Counted from the stretch's first letter, positions 34,702 to 47,231 are shown. The stretch: DNA of 64,000 bases from Jaltomata sinuosa (GCA_003996215.1 QJPP01007595.1:372001-436000), one strand, 5' to 3'. Notes: generated by a model not told the origin, from the sequence alone. Translations and numbers: made by a program.

Positions 34702-36736
34702 ATGGGAAGTTGTTTGAGCAAGAAGAGCACTTGTCCTTCTTCTCCTCCTCCTCCTCTTGCACTTGCGAACAAATATCAAGAAACCAAAACTAAAACCCTG
34801 GTAGAAAAGAAGAAAGTAGAGGGACATATAGTGAGAAGAGAAATCTTTGTTATCAAACACAGGATAAGCCATGAAGGGTCTAATGACGATAAGGATAATT
34901 TCAAGAAAGCAACTGAATCTGCTAAAATTTCCAACAGTAACGGTGAATCAGCACCTTTGAGGAGGACTTCAAGTTGTACCAAGGAAGAAGTTGATGCTAT
35001 TTTCATACAATGTGGGAGACCCAGCAGGAGTTCATCCCCGAAAAATGGTCTTCCCTTTTCAGGTTCTGGTGAATCTTTTGATAATACCAATTGCAACCCC
35101 AATAGAAGTAGAAGGTTCTGTAATTTCAAGAAAAGTTGTGATTTTGACAATGAAAACAGAAGTGATGGCAGCAGAAGGGTGAGCAGATCTCCTGTTAGAA
35201 GATCTGAATCCCCAACTACTGCTCCCTATTTGGCTTCTACTGATGCTAATGGGATTAATGTTAGACCAGGAAAGATGGTGTCTGTGCCTGCTATGGTGGA
35301 TAAGAATGCTGGAGGAACTGAGCTGATTTCTACAGCTACTATTCAAAGGATTCAAGTGAAGAGAAATGTGGGTGCTGCATCTCCTCGTGCTCGGTCCCGG
35401 TCCCCAGCAAAGGTGAATTCAAAGGCATTAAACGAGAACATGAATTTCCAACAGCAGCCCTTGTACCTTAGCCGCAGCAATTCCAGGAAAAAAGAAGATT
35501 CTCCTTTCAGAAGAAATCCTCCAAGTGAGATTGTGGTCTCTGAACCAATGCCCTTCTATACTCAGGTTGGCTTTCCAAGCAACTCTTGAATATAATAAGT
35601 ATGATTTAAATTCTCTATTCATGGATTTTCTAATGATTGCATATACTAATTATGTTTCATTTCATGGTTTTGGTATTACTCTATATTCGGCGTTTATTTG
35701 ACATGAATATGGTATGGTTCAAATGCAGAAACTGAATGCAGAAAATATAAACAATGGCAAAGTTGTTCTGCAAGGAACTGAGGAAAAACTTGGCATCAGC
35801 AAAGCAACTCTAGATTACGGCCTTACAAATGTTTATGGCAAAGTCAAGGAGCAGCAGCAGCAGCTGGCGCAGGAGGTTAAAACATTGAGAACAGTTTCAA
35901 GGAATGCTGCAGTGGATGTGGTTGCTTCAGGATTCGAAATCCTAGTGCCTGAGGGAATAAGAAGAAGCAGGTCACCGAGGCTATCCCGAGACCTAGACAT
36001 TAATCTTAGAGTTCAGTCAAATCCTACACAATCATATACTGAGTTATTGCTTGAGGACATCCAAAACTTTCATCAAAAGAGCAGAAACCCTTCGTTTTCA
36101 CTTCCACCTTGTGTATCAAAAGCTTGTTCAATACTGGAGGCAGTTGCTGACTTCAACTCAAGCACTAGTTCCAATCTATCCAGTGCACTCTCTGAAGACA
36201 GAAGGAGCAACCCCTCAGTTGAGCGATTTAACAAGAAACCCAGTGCTCCTTTGGGAACCAATCATCAGGGTAAAGACAGGTTAGAAATAAAAAGGTTAGA
36301 AATAAAGGACTCATACATGGAGTCTGAGGTTGCTCTAAGTGATGACTTAATGGAGCCTCCCAGAGTGCAGAAGTATGCAACCTTTGGAAGGGGAACTGAT
36401 GAAGGTTCTATGGAAGAGCTAGAATCCTCAGAAAGCAATAGTTTTGTTGGTTATCAGCGACGGAGGTTTCCCCCTTCCTCACGAGAACCAAATTCAGCTG
36501 ATACAACCGATTCTTGGGCTCCTCCAAAATCTTACAGTAGGCTGTATATGAATCCATTAGCCTTTCAGATGTGTACAGTATCTGATCATGTCCCTGATAT
36601 GGATGAAGGTAAAAGTAGAGTGACTGCAAATAAGAGGGATTCTGACAACCAGCAACATGGAATAGTTCGCAACAGTGGTGAACTTAGAGGATTCCACATA
36701 ACACCTGTGGCAGCAGCAGCTGCTTCAACTTATTAG
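34702..36736 (+). CDS. Membrane-anchored Ser/Arg-rich protein, At1g65710-like, function unknown
   Basis: Two exons, 34702-35565 and 35729-36736, joined in phase 0 at a GT-AG intron, give 623 residues. I chose the ATG at 34702 because it yields MGSCLSKK: Gly2 for myristoylation and Cys4 for palmitoylation, so the protein is probably held on a membrane; the upstream in-frame ATG would bury this signal. Seen next: a proline run (15-18), a conserved-looking block RTSSCTKEEVDAIF (88-101) and several RSRSP/SRSPVRR clusters (about 109-114, 157-168, 229-236). In exon 2 another RRSRSPRLSR cluster is followed by LLLEDIQNFHQKS. Most of the rest is low-complexity and probably disordered. The layout resembles plant proteins listed as 'uncharacterized At1g65710-like' or serine/arginine repetitive matrix-like. 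No enzyme domain is present and I assign no function. Confidence 0.85.
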
Positions 36737-37302
36737 ATATATATATGCAGTTTGTTCGAGGATTGATATGTCACTGTTGTGGTTGCACACTTTGCAACCT
36801 TTTCATCTCAGTGTTCACAGAATCATTTACTTGAAGTATCTATGTTGCATATATTCTTTTAAGTTCTCTGACAGACATATGGGGGCTAATAATGGAGTTT
36901 TGCATTTATACAAATTTCAAACTTGATACTAAGATATTGGAATAGGCACAAATACATATGTTAAACTTGACGCTGTGGTAGCATGAGAATTCTCTACACA
37001 GATCTAACAGTTACAATGTTATTATTCCTGGACATTTTATCCAAGAAAAGTTTCTCTACACCTAAACAATACACCATCTTGAATCTCATGCTTCACAATT
37101 TATGGTACATGGCTGGACGGGAAACCACCTCCAAGCAAGTTCCAGCCTGCATATTAACCGATGTGTGTTCTCTTGTAGGGCCTTAATATAATCTTGTAAT
37201 ATTTTCTATACAGTGCACGTCTCTTCTGCAAAATAGAGTAGTATGCTGCTGAGCTTTCTTCTCTATCCAGACACAAGGAGGATCAGTTGATTGCCAACTA
37301 TA
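36737..37302. other. Convergent 3' flanks of two genes
   Basis: The stop codons of the plus-strand Ser/Arg-rich gene (36736) and the minus-strand transporter gene (37303) face each other across 566 bp, which should hold both 3' untranslated regions. No other feature seen. Confidence 0.5.
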
Positions 37303-40300
37303 TTATTTGGTATCACTTTTGTAATTAACCATGTAAATTGCAGCCACTGTGACAAATGCTCCAATTAGTTGCACAGGTGTGAAGGTCTCATCCAGATATA
37401 GGAACCTGTATTGGAGTTGAAATACTTAGGCAGATCCAAAAGGCAGGAATGTGGAGACCAAGAAGTGAAAATAGAAACCAAATCAAATATTTTTTTCTTA
37501 GAAGCGGTTGCAAGTGATGGCCAATTTATTGATTGAGATCAAAATAACTTTCATCAGCTTGTTCAGGAATTAATCTTCTGATAGGTATCTTACCCAAAAA
37601 TAGATGCAAACATTGGAGTTAAAAAGGTAAGGGAGCTGAGCTTTGTCAGGCTACCTGCAATGCTTAGTCTAGTCAATATTGGTTGTAACTAACAAAAATA
37701 AGGCACAATGCATAGATGACAATCAGGGACCTGAATCTAACCTCTTGTTGCATTGTAGAAGTATACACCATAGCTTATGGCACTTCCAAAGATTGAGGTA
37801 TACAGCAAAGCCAACAAGTCACTTGATGTTAGTTCCATCAAACTCCCACTAATGACAGGTTCGTAATTGAGAATTGAGATAGCCACCAGAGGAAGTCCCC
37901 CAATAACCATGTGCTGTAAATTGAGGTATCTGAAGTTAGCACTGCAATTTGAGCATCAAAATTATAGTGTATTACTCTTCTCTGGAACCATGTACTTAAA
38001 GCATACTTTGTTTCCAGTCATGCTACCATTGATTTCAATGTTAGAAGTCAAATAATACATAACCAAGCCCATTGCTAATTTCTGTTTTTAATCTATAAAG
38101 TCAAGCAGCTGTAATTGGGAACAAAGACCAATTTTATAACTAAAGTATGGTTTGATGGCACAACCACTAGTTCTTAGGGAAATTCACTGTGACAAACCTG
38201 ACCTACGATAATAAACTTCAACTCAGCAGTAAAGTAATACGACTTACCCATCCAGTAGCCATGATTGGGTCTGAGTATTTAGAAACCCAACGGACCATAA
38301 CCGTGCCGACAGCCATGCTTTGTGCTGCAAGAAACATCCACCACTCTCCACTTCCCCAGAGTGAAAAGTTGCTATTATCAAAAGAGAGAGCAGGTACCTG
38401 TACAATTAACTCAGTTATTTGAAAGCTGTATTAGTTAATGACAAAAGGGTAATACTCCCCCTATTGCATTTTATACGGCACTCTCCCCCTTTTTATGTCT
38501 GTTGAAAAAATGGTAACACCTCCATTTGGAAACATCAGTTTTAACTTGCTATTTTACTTTAATTGACATGTCTTTTAACAATAGAAATGTCATGGCAATG
38601 TTGGGTACTTCTGTTATAAGCCAAAGTCTTTCTTTCTCTCTTAAACCTCGTGCCCACTCAAACACCACCATATAAAATGAAATGTATGGAGCAAGATTTA
38701 TGACCATCAAAGGGTTCTCCTACATTAGATATTTAGATTCTCTCCTTTCTTTTTGTATTGTTTTGGGCGGGGCTAGTGGGGGAAAAAATCCTCAGTTAAG
38801 GATTGTACTACTTTTAACACGTTAAAAGGTAGTAAACACATAAATAATGAAAAGAAAGATTCTGCAAACACATTAAAAAATCATCTTCATCCTCTTCAAA
38901 AGTTGTGTCAACATGCATAAAAATGTACATATAGCATATACACATAGAGACCGAGGCAGGACCCCCGTTAACATGTGAGGGTACCTAGGCACTCATAGGT
39001 TTTGGATGAAAATATGCATATATATATATATATACCTAGGCACTCATAGGTTTTGGATGAAAATATGCATATATATCTATATATATATATATAGATATAT
39101 ATATATATATATAACTCCCTCCGTCCCATTTTATGTGGCACCCATCGAAGAATTTACGCGATTACTAAATATTACTACTAATAAAGCGGAGAGGAGATCG
39201 GGATAGCCCCCTGCTTCTCCAACCTAAAGTGCGACAACACTAGGCTACCTACTAACCTTTTACCTTAATCCTTGACCTCTATACCTTCCAATCTAGGGTC
39301 ATGTCCTCAGTAAGCTAAAGATGTTTCATTGCTTGTTTAATCACCCCCCTCCCTCTCCCCCCCTTACTGGCACATCTACACGCCTCTTCTTCACATGCCC
39401 AAACCATTTTAGCCTAGTTTCCCTCACCTTGTCCGTCACGGAGGCCACTTGTACCTAGCCCCATATAACTTCATTTCTAATCATATCTCTCCTAGTATGG
39501 CGACACATCCATCTGAGCATCCTCATCTTCTGAACATGAGCGTTCTTGACTGGCTAACACTCTACCCCAAACAACAATGTTGTTCTAACCACCACTCGGT
39601 AGAACTTACCCTTAAACCTTGGCGACACATTCTTATCACACAGGACCCCGGATGCAAGCCTCGGTTTCACCCACCCCGCTCCAATACGATGTGCAACATC
39701 ATCATCAGTCTCCCAGACTCCTTGGATACTTGAAGCTTCCTCTCTTGGGTATGACTCGTGCATCGATTTTCACTTTCACATCTGACTCATGCATTACGTC
39801 AATGAACATGCACTCCAGGTACTCTAGGTTCTATCTCCAAACTTCCAACCTATCACTAACTTCACCCAAGGTCTCGTCAATCAACGCTATGTCATCTGCG
39901 AATAGCTCATTGACTGATCTCTTTTGATTTTACTAATTAATTGATTTAATAATTACTTCAAAATGTATTTAAATTTTATTGTTAGTCATTATTAGTTCTC
40001 TTTATTCATTGATTGGCTAGTGTAAGTTTGCATCTTCTTCACATAAGATTATTAGAAGAATTTGAAACGAAGTACGAAAAATAGGTATTTTGTTCTCAAG
40101 CTAAATTTACTTTTTTTTCTAAAGAATAATATTGAAACATGTCTTGCTTTGTTATCATGATTGATGAAATTTATAAAATGATTGTTGTTGCTTTAATTGT
40201 TTGTGAATCTATAAAGGCATTTAGTGGTTGAACTAGTGTTATCAAAAGCGAAAGGCGCAAATAAAGTGAAATATCAATTGTTTAGTGTCGCCTCTTTAGA

Positions 40301-43289
40301 ATTACACTCATTGGCAAGGAAAAGTATGCCTTAGAGTCTCGATGACGACACTGAAGTGAACGCTAAGTGAGGCGAAGAGCTCAACACGTTTTGCGCCTCG
40401 CTACAGCGCGCTTGCCTTTGACGACATTGGGTTGAACTTGAACATATGAAAATGTAAAACCATTTTGATAAGGTTGAAATTGAGACAGTACCACAAACTG
40501 TTGAAGAAAAGCTTGAATTATATTCTTCATATCTTTTGCAGCATCAAAGTAAAAAAATGCATAAGAATGGTAAATTATGCTCTTCAAATCTATTTCTTCA
40601 AATTGAGAATCATCTTATCTGCAATTAAAATTTTGAAAGTGGTTTCCCCCTTTGAAAAAGATGTGCTAAAATGTGTGTTTTTAGATTTGTGTTGTCTAGA
40701 TAGGTTGAAAAATTAATAAATCAAACACAAAATACAAGATCGTCTGAACCCATTTAATGCACCGGTCTAGTTAGACTTATGTAACATTTTAGTGCGCCCG
40801 GGAACCTTCAATTCCTAGGAGATTGGATTCAAAATCTTATACCTAAGCTCCATGGTTCCCAGCAGAACATGCACAAAGCACAACACAAACTCTACTATCA
40901 ATGTCTACAATCAACTACATGTGTGTCTTTGGATGACTAACATATTTATAACAAAATTGAGCATCTGCAAAATCTAGAGTGTGGACACTACTTGAAATTC
41001 AACAGTCAGTTTGACTCGAGGAAAAGCAACGAGACTGGTCAATTCACTTTAAAGGTGAAGTATTTACATTGCCCTCATGTTGATTGATCGGTGTGACTGG
41101 AGGGAGAAGAAATCAGATTTCTTCTTCCTTTCTACCATTTGTAAGGGCTTAACATGCTACGAGTTCAATGTTATTCTCTAACCAAATGGCTTTCGCATAC
41201 TCTCCCCTCCTACCATTCTTCTTTCACCTCAACCAAACAGATGTTCGTCTACCTAGTCACCTGTTTACCATGAATTCTAACAGAATCATGAATTTGGTAA
41301 AATCTCTGCTTAAAATTTTAAATTTCTGATACCTAAAATTTGTCTCTAGTATCATATTCTTCACCACTACTTTTTGACTTATTTAAGGCACAAACACATG
41401 CCAAAGATGGACCGACTAGTATTCTATTAGTTATCATCCACAGCCGCCAGAGGGAGGACAAGGCTGACCCTGGCCATTCGCAATTATGGGAAAATCAGTA
41501 CAGAAATTGGTTATTTCCCGATAATATTACCTCAAGGAGTAAAAGGCCTATCACCCCGAGCACAAGACCTGCAGCTCCGACAAAACCTATGGACTCACCA
41601 AACAACAAAGCTGCAAGCACAGCCACCGTCAGAGGCTGTGAATCTATTATCACCTGAAATCACAATAAAATCTTGTAAAAATTAGGTCCACTAATCATTT
41701 GAATATCATCAATGACTTTCTTTTCTTTTAGCTGCACCAATTAGTTTAAGAGAATTGCTAATTGATCCTTCTCTTACTCTAGACTCCATGTAACTACTTG
41801 GTTACTTACACCACTAAAGCTAAGAGTCTATAATTAGACATTATTGAATTCAGAAATATCAATCAGATGTTACAAAAATAAAAAATACATGGTGAGCGAT
41901 GTTCACGGAAACTCAATGCAGATTTGGAGTAGATCTGCTATATCATTTATTGAACCCATCAGTAAGAAAAGCGCCATTTAAAAGGTTGAATGCTGGAGTT
42001 TCAGGATTCTATACAGTAGAAAACGTATTCAATATCAGATCTACCTGCTATGGAGCTGAAATGCAAGTTATATTTTGTACAGCACAATCACTTCCAACTG
42101 CCTTAGGGCATGATGTTTCTTCTTCATAACATTGATTACAATCTCACAAGCGAAACGAAAAAATCAACACTGCTAAATTCAATTCAATATCTGCATAATA
42201 CAAGAAACTGCAATGACAAAGTAAAATTCATCTTACACTGCCTAAGCCAGCAGATGTCCTCTGAAGTCCTTCTGCAAGAAATCCCTGTCCACCATATAAA
42301 TCAAATGAGAAAGATTGTTGGCCCAATGAAAAGAATTTTGTACTTAACTGAAAGCTTAAGACAACAAACATAGGTAAAAAAGTATCAATCAAGCAGACAC
42401 AACTCTAGCTTTCTGAAAACTACCTATATCCCCCTTTATCAGATTTCATTGTAGTGCTAGTCTTTGTACGCGCTATGGAGTTTGCAGTCAAGCTTATTCT
42501 GTAACCACCTAAATAAATCAATTATCAACTAGGGGATAAAATCACAACAGATGGGTTAGGCCATATTAAATCTCTATATACATGCTCTATTCACACCTAT
42601 TAAATTCCAATATATAATCACCTATCTTAGCTAAAACAAGTATTGATCAGATAGTGCAAGAAAGATACCTGAAAACAAGTAGCATCAACAAGAGCGAAGA
42701 GTGTGATAGAGAGCCAAGCAGCGAATCCAGATGGGGAATTCCTACCCCTTGAAACAGCAAAACCGACCAACATTAAACCAGCTGGAACTAACCTAAATGC
42801 TGAAACGAAAAAAGGGCCAGTCTTTGGCAAAATCTCCTTCATTGCTACCATAGCTGTACCCCAGAAGAAGAAAGGCGAAATTAGCAATCCCCATTCCAAT
42901 ATTGTCCCGAGCAACTCCACCCCTTCATCTCCAGTCAAATTTGAGTCTTTGGAGAATTCCTCAGAAGGGTTCACTACACACTCCACGTCTAGCCCAGTTC
43001 CTACAGAGTCTACTTCTGATGATGATAATGATGGTTTCTCTTCAACCCCAGATTCAGTGGCCTTTGTTTTTGAGCAAGGAGTGAACTTTTTGCTGCGGGA
43101 ATTAAGACGCAGATGATTCTTGGACGAAATTCTATTTGGGTATTGTAGAAACTCATCCCGTGAGTGGTGATGGAATAAAGTAGGAGGTAAAGAGGAGCTT
43201 TGGCAAAGGGAATTTGTTGGATTAAGGTGAATAGTAGTCAGTGAACAGCAGAGAGGACTGGAAGAAGAAAGAAATGGAGACCATGCCAT
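37303..43289 (-). CDS. Plastid-targeted EamA/WAT1-related transporter, At3g02690-like
   Basis: Seven coding exons on the minus strand: 43289-42669, 42284-42237, 41653-41531, 38397-38248, 37913-37742, 37654-37594 and 37405-37303. All introns are GT-AG and phases join cleanly to 425 residues. The first 70 or so residues are rich in Ser/Thr and basic residues with few acids, a typical chloroplast transit peptide. Then come an acidic linker (about 78-125) and two EamA (drug/metabolite transporter) repeats with about ten hydrophobic segments. Recognisable stretches are SPFFFWGTAMVAMKEILP in repeat 1 and WHMVIGGLPLV and TPMFASIFGFLYLDE in repeat 2. Length and motifs match the family of Arabidopsis At3g02690, annotated as a chloroplast WAT1-related protein. 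The substrate is unknown. Exon 2 is only 48 bp. Intron 3 is 3.1 kb and carries a MITE head and a LINE fragment. Confidence 0.93.
38982..39112. repeat. 51-bp tandem duplication and TA microsatellite
   Basis: A unit beginning TACCTAGGCACTCATAGG at 38982 is repeated from 39033 with no visible change over about 44 bp; the copies are joined and followed by TA runs up to 39112. Inside intron 3 of the transporter gene. Near-identity suggests a recent duplication. Confidence 0.85.
39116..39925 (-). mobile_element. RTE-type LINE fragment next to a truncated Stowaway end, in transporter intron 3
   Basis: 39116-39145 is a Stowaway-like head (CTCCCTCCGTCCCATTTTAT) without a matching tail. From about 39190 to 39925 the minus strand encodes decayed LINE reverse transcriptase: F-A-D-D-I-A-L-I-D-E at about 39905-39875, then K-F-Y-R-V-V-V-R-T-T-L-L-F-G-V-E-C, M-R-M-L-R-W-M-C and L-K-W-F-G-H-V-K, ending with E-D-M-T-L-D as in the copy in the RAB5 intron. 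Stops interrupt it. It is in the same sense as the host gene. Confidence 0.75.
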
Positions 43290-43511
43290 TTTTCTTCTTC
43301 CTTTCTCTCTTATTTTATTTATTAATAATAATTCAATTTTCCTGATTTTATAATTTCCTCATAATGAACAAAAAACCAAAGGAATAAAATTATTAAAATC
43401 ATGAATATGAAGGAGTGGATTGGAGAAGAAGGAAGGAGTACTGAAACTATGTTCCACCAAGGAGCAGTGCAATTTGTGATGGACCTGTCTCATCCAGTGT
43501 AAAAGGCCCAA
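43290..43511 (-). promoter_or_regulatory. Upstream region of the transporter gene
   Basis: About 220 bp between the start codon and an hAT MITE. The first 40 bp on the minus strand are purine-rich (GAGAGAAAGG-type) and probably the leader. No definite TATA box. Confidence 0.3.
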
Positions 43512-44422
43512 TTGGGGTGAACAAAATCGAACCAAATCCCAAATCTTCAAAAAAATTTGATTAGTGGTTTAGTTTGACTTGATTTAATATTAGAAAAAAA
43601 AATCGATTATAATTGGTTTGATTTGGTTTTAACTAAAAAAAGTCAATTCGAACCGAATTAACCCGATATTATATGTATACTATTCTTAAAAATATTTTAT
43701 ACATAAAAATTATTTATTGTGATATAATTTATAGATATTTCTTAAACTTTTTCATAATTTTTATCTTTCAACATGTTATTTGAACTTTAAACTTAGAATT
43801 TTTAAATGGTCTAATAAGTTTTTATAACCCATAGATATTAATAACTCATATAAAGCCCAAATTAATACTAATACTAACAAAAAAATTATTCAATTCAACA
43901 CTAAGAATGACAATCATGTTAGATATCTATTCTTTAATTTTGATAAATACATAAACTAGTTTTATTTTTCTGTTTAATATTTAGTCATGTAGTTAATACT
44001 TATTATACTTATTTTAGCATGACTTAATACTTTTAAATTATGATTATTTTTACATGACTTATTAATATGCAATATTTATTCTATACGATTTCATTATTGT
44101 TTTAGTTGAATATTTTATTGTCATCACTTATTTATATATTGTGTTATTTTTTTTAAGAAATACTTTAGATAGTTGTATCTTGCTAGGACTAAAGAAATAT
44201 TTAAAGCACAAGTTAAGTATATGTATGTATGAAGACTTTACTAAAAAAACTCAAAAAAAAATTCGAAGAAATCAAAAAAACTCGAAAAAACCCGAGGTTG
44301 AAAACCTGAATTTTATTGATTTGATTTGATTTGATTTGATTTATAAATTTCATAATTCGACACTAATAATTTAATTTGATTTGTAAAAAAATCTGAACCA
44401 ACTCGGTCCATGTACACCCCTA
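43512..44422. mobile_element. hAT-type MITE, copy 1
   Basis: Ends TTGGGGTGAACAAAATCG and, on the right, GTACACCCCTA. The whole length is closely similar and collinear to 48525-49413. The flanking 8-mers here do not match, so the target duplication is lost or the left end is altered. Non-coding. Confidence 0.8.
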
Positions 44423-44514
44423 GTCACAGGTGACAGGAGTAGAGCAGTTTGAAGGATTAAGCTCAGTCCATTGAAGTTTTCAAGTAACCACTTGAGCAAT
44501 TCAACTTGACCATA

Positions 44515-44986
44515 CTCTTTATGTTTTAATTTGTTTATCTGATTTTAACTTGATACGTAATTTAAAAAAGTAAATATCTTTTAATCTCATATTACTAAAA
44601 TAAAGATTTTTACTAAAAAATTCTCTATTTTCGAAATTTGAAACTTAACCTATCTTATTTTTCACTAAAAATCATTTAGACAATATAAAAATAAAGTTGC
44701 ATTTAAGTTGAAATCAGTAAAAATTAATTCAAATTGAAAATCAAACTAAATTAATTAAATAAATCATTACTTTTTTGGTTTTGACTTGATTTTAAGTTTT
44801 CAAAAATTGATAACATTTGCTTTGATTTAGTTTTAACATTTAAAAAGATTGACTAAATTAATTTGACTTTTATTTAACTAAAAATCAGTCCAAACCAAAA
44901 CATGAATAAACCTACTCATAAAAAATGGCATTTTTCTAAACAGATTAAAAATAAAAATAAAACACATACATTAGAAACAAAGGGAG
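44515..44986. mobile_element. Stowaway-type MITE with inserted AT-rich segment (472 bp)
   Basis: The left end CTCTTTATGTTTTAATTTGT and the complemented right end CTCCCTTTGTTTCTAATG are imperfect inverted repeats, with TA at both borders. It is longer than its relatives; 44703-44910 looks like an insertion rich in GATTTTAA/TTAAAATC words. Confidence 0.6.
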
Positions 44987-45211
44987 TAAATCCAACTGGA
45001 GTAATTTATTACTATAATAACTTAATTAAATACAAAGTTGTATGAACAGAATGACGTATAAACGTATCCCATTATTGTAACAAGCTCAGCGGAAAAAAAT
45101 ATTAATCTATATACAATCCTCCACCTGATTATTGTAGGCAAAAAAGAAAAAATGAAAAGAGAATTGGTCTGGTGGAGTACTATAGTAATCAAGAATTAAT
45201 GTACCAATTAA

Positions 45212-45985
45212 TCAAAACCTAAAACGAACCTTACACTTATTATCCCTAATCCGAATAACATTATCCTGAGACAAATTATCCACGTTTAGTCTGCATTTCA
45301 ATAAGAATTTCCACTTCATGAGTTTCAATTTCCCCAACTTAATCCTCACAGGAACCTTCACTCGAATATTCAATGGAATTTTTCCTCTCTTTTGATCTTC
45401 CTGCAATAACTGTAACAGATTTGTAGCATTCTCTGTTTGTCCTGTCAAGTTCACGTTGAGTAAAGTGGTATTTCTATGGCCCTGATAGAACTTTGGTAAT
45501 GACCCTTGACATAAATTTGTGCCTTTGTACCATACACTCAAATGGCTTCCATTTTCATAGTAAATTCCAATCTTCTTGTTAGGATTTCTTGCAGTGATGT
45601 TCACGTTAAATGTTGCGGACAAGCTCATGTCATTGTTGAGGTTGAATTGGGTAATTCTCATGCTGTCGACAGAGTATTTTGGTATTTTTGGCTGGAAGAC
45701 AAAGTAAATTACTGCTGCTGCAATGCCTAGGAGTATGATCAGTAAGAAAAATAGGCAACATGTCCAACATAGGCATCTTTTGCAGCAGCTTCTTCTTTTT
45801 TTTGGTGGTTTTGAGGGTGAATATGGGGTTAATGACCTTTTCAATGGTGGTGGCTGCTGCTGCTCAGGATCACCGTTCTCTGACCGGGAGGAGCCACGTG
45901 GCACCAACGGAGCTGTGGGCTTGGGTAGTGCTTCCTGCACCGGCTCCGGCACAACCACTGGATGGATTTTTTGGTGATCAGCCAT
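45212..45985 (-). CDS. NDR1/HIN1-like (NHL) protein with LEA_2 domain
   Basis: A single-exon gene of 257 residues. The N-terminal 70 residues are cytosolic in type, Pro- and Gln-rich, ending in a basic and Cys-rich stretch (PKKRRSCCKRCLCWTCC, 61-77) that could be palmitoylated. One hydrophobic segment follows (about 74-97), then an extracellular LEA_2 domain (about 115-235) with NPNKKIGIYYE (134-144) and several N-glycosylation sequons (about 145, 172, 179, 186). This layout is that of the NHL family, plasma-membrane proteins related to NDR1 and tobacco HIN1 and often induced by pathogens or stress; it looks closest to the NHL6/NHL13 type. No introns, as usual. The start is supported by a TATA-like sequence 74 bp upstream. 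Its role in this plant is inferred from family only. Confidence 0.93.
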   Translation of the reverse strand: MADHQKIHPVVVPEPVQEALPKPTAPLVPRGSSRSENGDPEQQQPPPLKRSLTPYSPSKPPKKRRSCCKRCLCWTCCLFFLLIILLGIAAAVIYFVFQPKIPKYSVDSMRITQFNLNNDMSLSATFNVNITARNPNKKIGIYYENGSHLSVWYKGTNLCQGSLPKFYQGHRNTTLLNVNLTGQTENATNLLQLLQEDQKRGKIPLNIRVKVPVRIKLGKLKLMKWKFLLKCRLNVDNLSQDNVIRIRDNKCKVRFRF

Positions 45986-46058
45986 GGAGAAAAATGCAGT
46001 TCAAGGAGAACAAAGTATTATATATGAATGTTTCTTTTTTGGACCAAGAGTATTGTTG

Positions 46059-46067
46059 TATATATAG
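46059..46067 (-). promoter_or_regulatory. TATA box of the NHL gene
   Basis: CTATATATA on the minus strand, 74 bp upstream of the ATG. The usual TATA-to-start distance would leave a leader of about 40-50 bases. Confidence 0.6.
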
Positions 46068-46274
46068 GACTTTGAAGGGGCTTAGAGAGATGTGAAAGTT
46101 GCACTAAAATACAACTAAACCGAGGCATAAAAATGGACTAATGTAGGTTATGAAGCTTCCTTATTTTGACTTTTGATGTTAGAGGTTGACATGTCCCGTG
46201 TCTGAATAAAGATTTTCTTTTATTTGGGAGTCTCCACATGGTCTATGTTCCTCTTCCTCCATTGCTTTTGTATA

Positions 46275-46497
46275 CTCCTTCTGTTTCGATTAATTAACTT
46301 GGTATTAAGTTTTAAGAAATAAAAAAAACTTTTAATCTTATGATTTTAAGTTAAAGATGTCTAGAATATATTAAAATGTCTTTTTAATTTTATAATTTTA
46401 AATATGTCAGCTGAAAAGTTGAATTAAAGAACTACCAAAACAAGACTTTTTGAAATGGACTAAAAAGAAATAAGACAAACAAATTAAAACGAAAGAA
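46275..46497. mobile_element. Stowaway-type MITE (223 bp)
   Basis: Left end CTCCTTCTGTTTCGATTAAT; complemented right end TTCTTTCGTTTTAATTTGT; TA on both sides. AT-rich, non-coding. Lies about 290 bp upstream of the NHL start codon. Confidence 0.8.
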
Positions 46498-46836
46498 TAT
46501 ATTATTATAATATATAGTTTTTCATAAATTTTAGGGGTAAGGGATGCCAAATTTCTTTATAGTAGACTTGGGACGCGGTAATGCTTAGGGTCCAAAAGTG
46601 CGGCCCTGGTGCATTCATCAGGAGATCTACACTTAATACTTTTACACAATCTGGAGAATTGATCAATTATAGTATGTTCTTCTCTATTTTTACAGTTACG
46701 TTTTGTGTGGAAAATTATCTATTGTGATAGGTAAACTTATACTATTAATTTACAAAACATAAAATCATTCATGATTTATTAGCTAATTTTTGTACGTATG
46801 CGATGTTTGTAAGTTTTAACCGATCATCAAATTTTA

Positions 46837-46995
46837 GAGCCTGTTTTGCCTAGCGATTGGGAGGTAAAAAAAAGCACTTTTTGAATGAATTAGCAAAACA
46901 CAAACTGTTTTTTTCAAAAGCACTTTTCTAAAAAGCTATTTTATAAAAGTGCCTTTTAAAATAAATAATTTTTCAATCGCCAGGCAAACAGGCTC
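46837..46995. mobile_element. Harbinger/Tourist-type MITE (159 bp)
   Basis: Ends GAGCCTGTTTTGCCTAGCGA and, complemented from the right, GAGCCTGTTTGCCTGGCGAT. TTA flanks both sides (46834-46836 and 46996-46998), the 3-bp duplication of PIF/Harbinger elements. Confidence 0.85.
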
Positions 46996-47231
46996 TTAAT
47001 CTCCAATATTAAACAGTTTTAAGTATTACCTTTAGCTAATACCCTTGACGAAAAATTGTACTCAGTAGTATCCAAAAGCTTGAAAATGAAATGATTTATT
47101 GAACAAGTACACACATTTTCCCCTCTTAAAGTTATTTTCTTAGATTTTGCTCAACCGATGAAAATTAATAGTTGTGAATTTGCCTGATAATTGGAAATAT
47201 GTAATTAACTCCTTATGATAACAGAGATTAA

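Noticed and set aside
42627..42668. Extension of transporter exon 1 to the stop after the EamA segment
   Set aside because: A GT donor at 42668 joins cleanly to a 48-bp exon encoding the conserved GFLAEGLQRTSAGLG region; the extension is intron.
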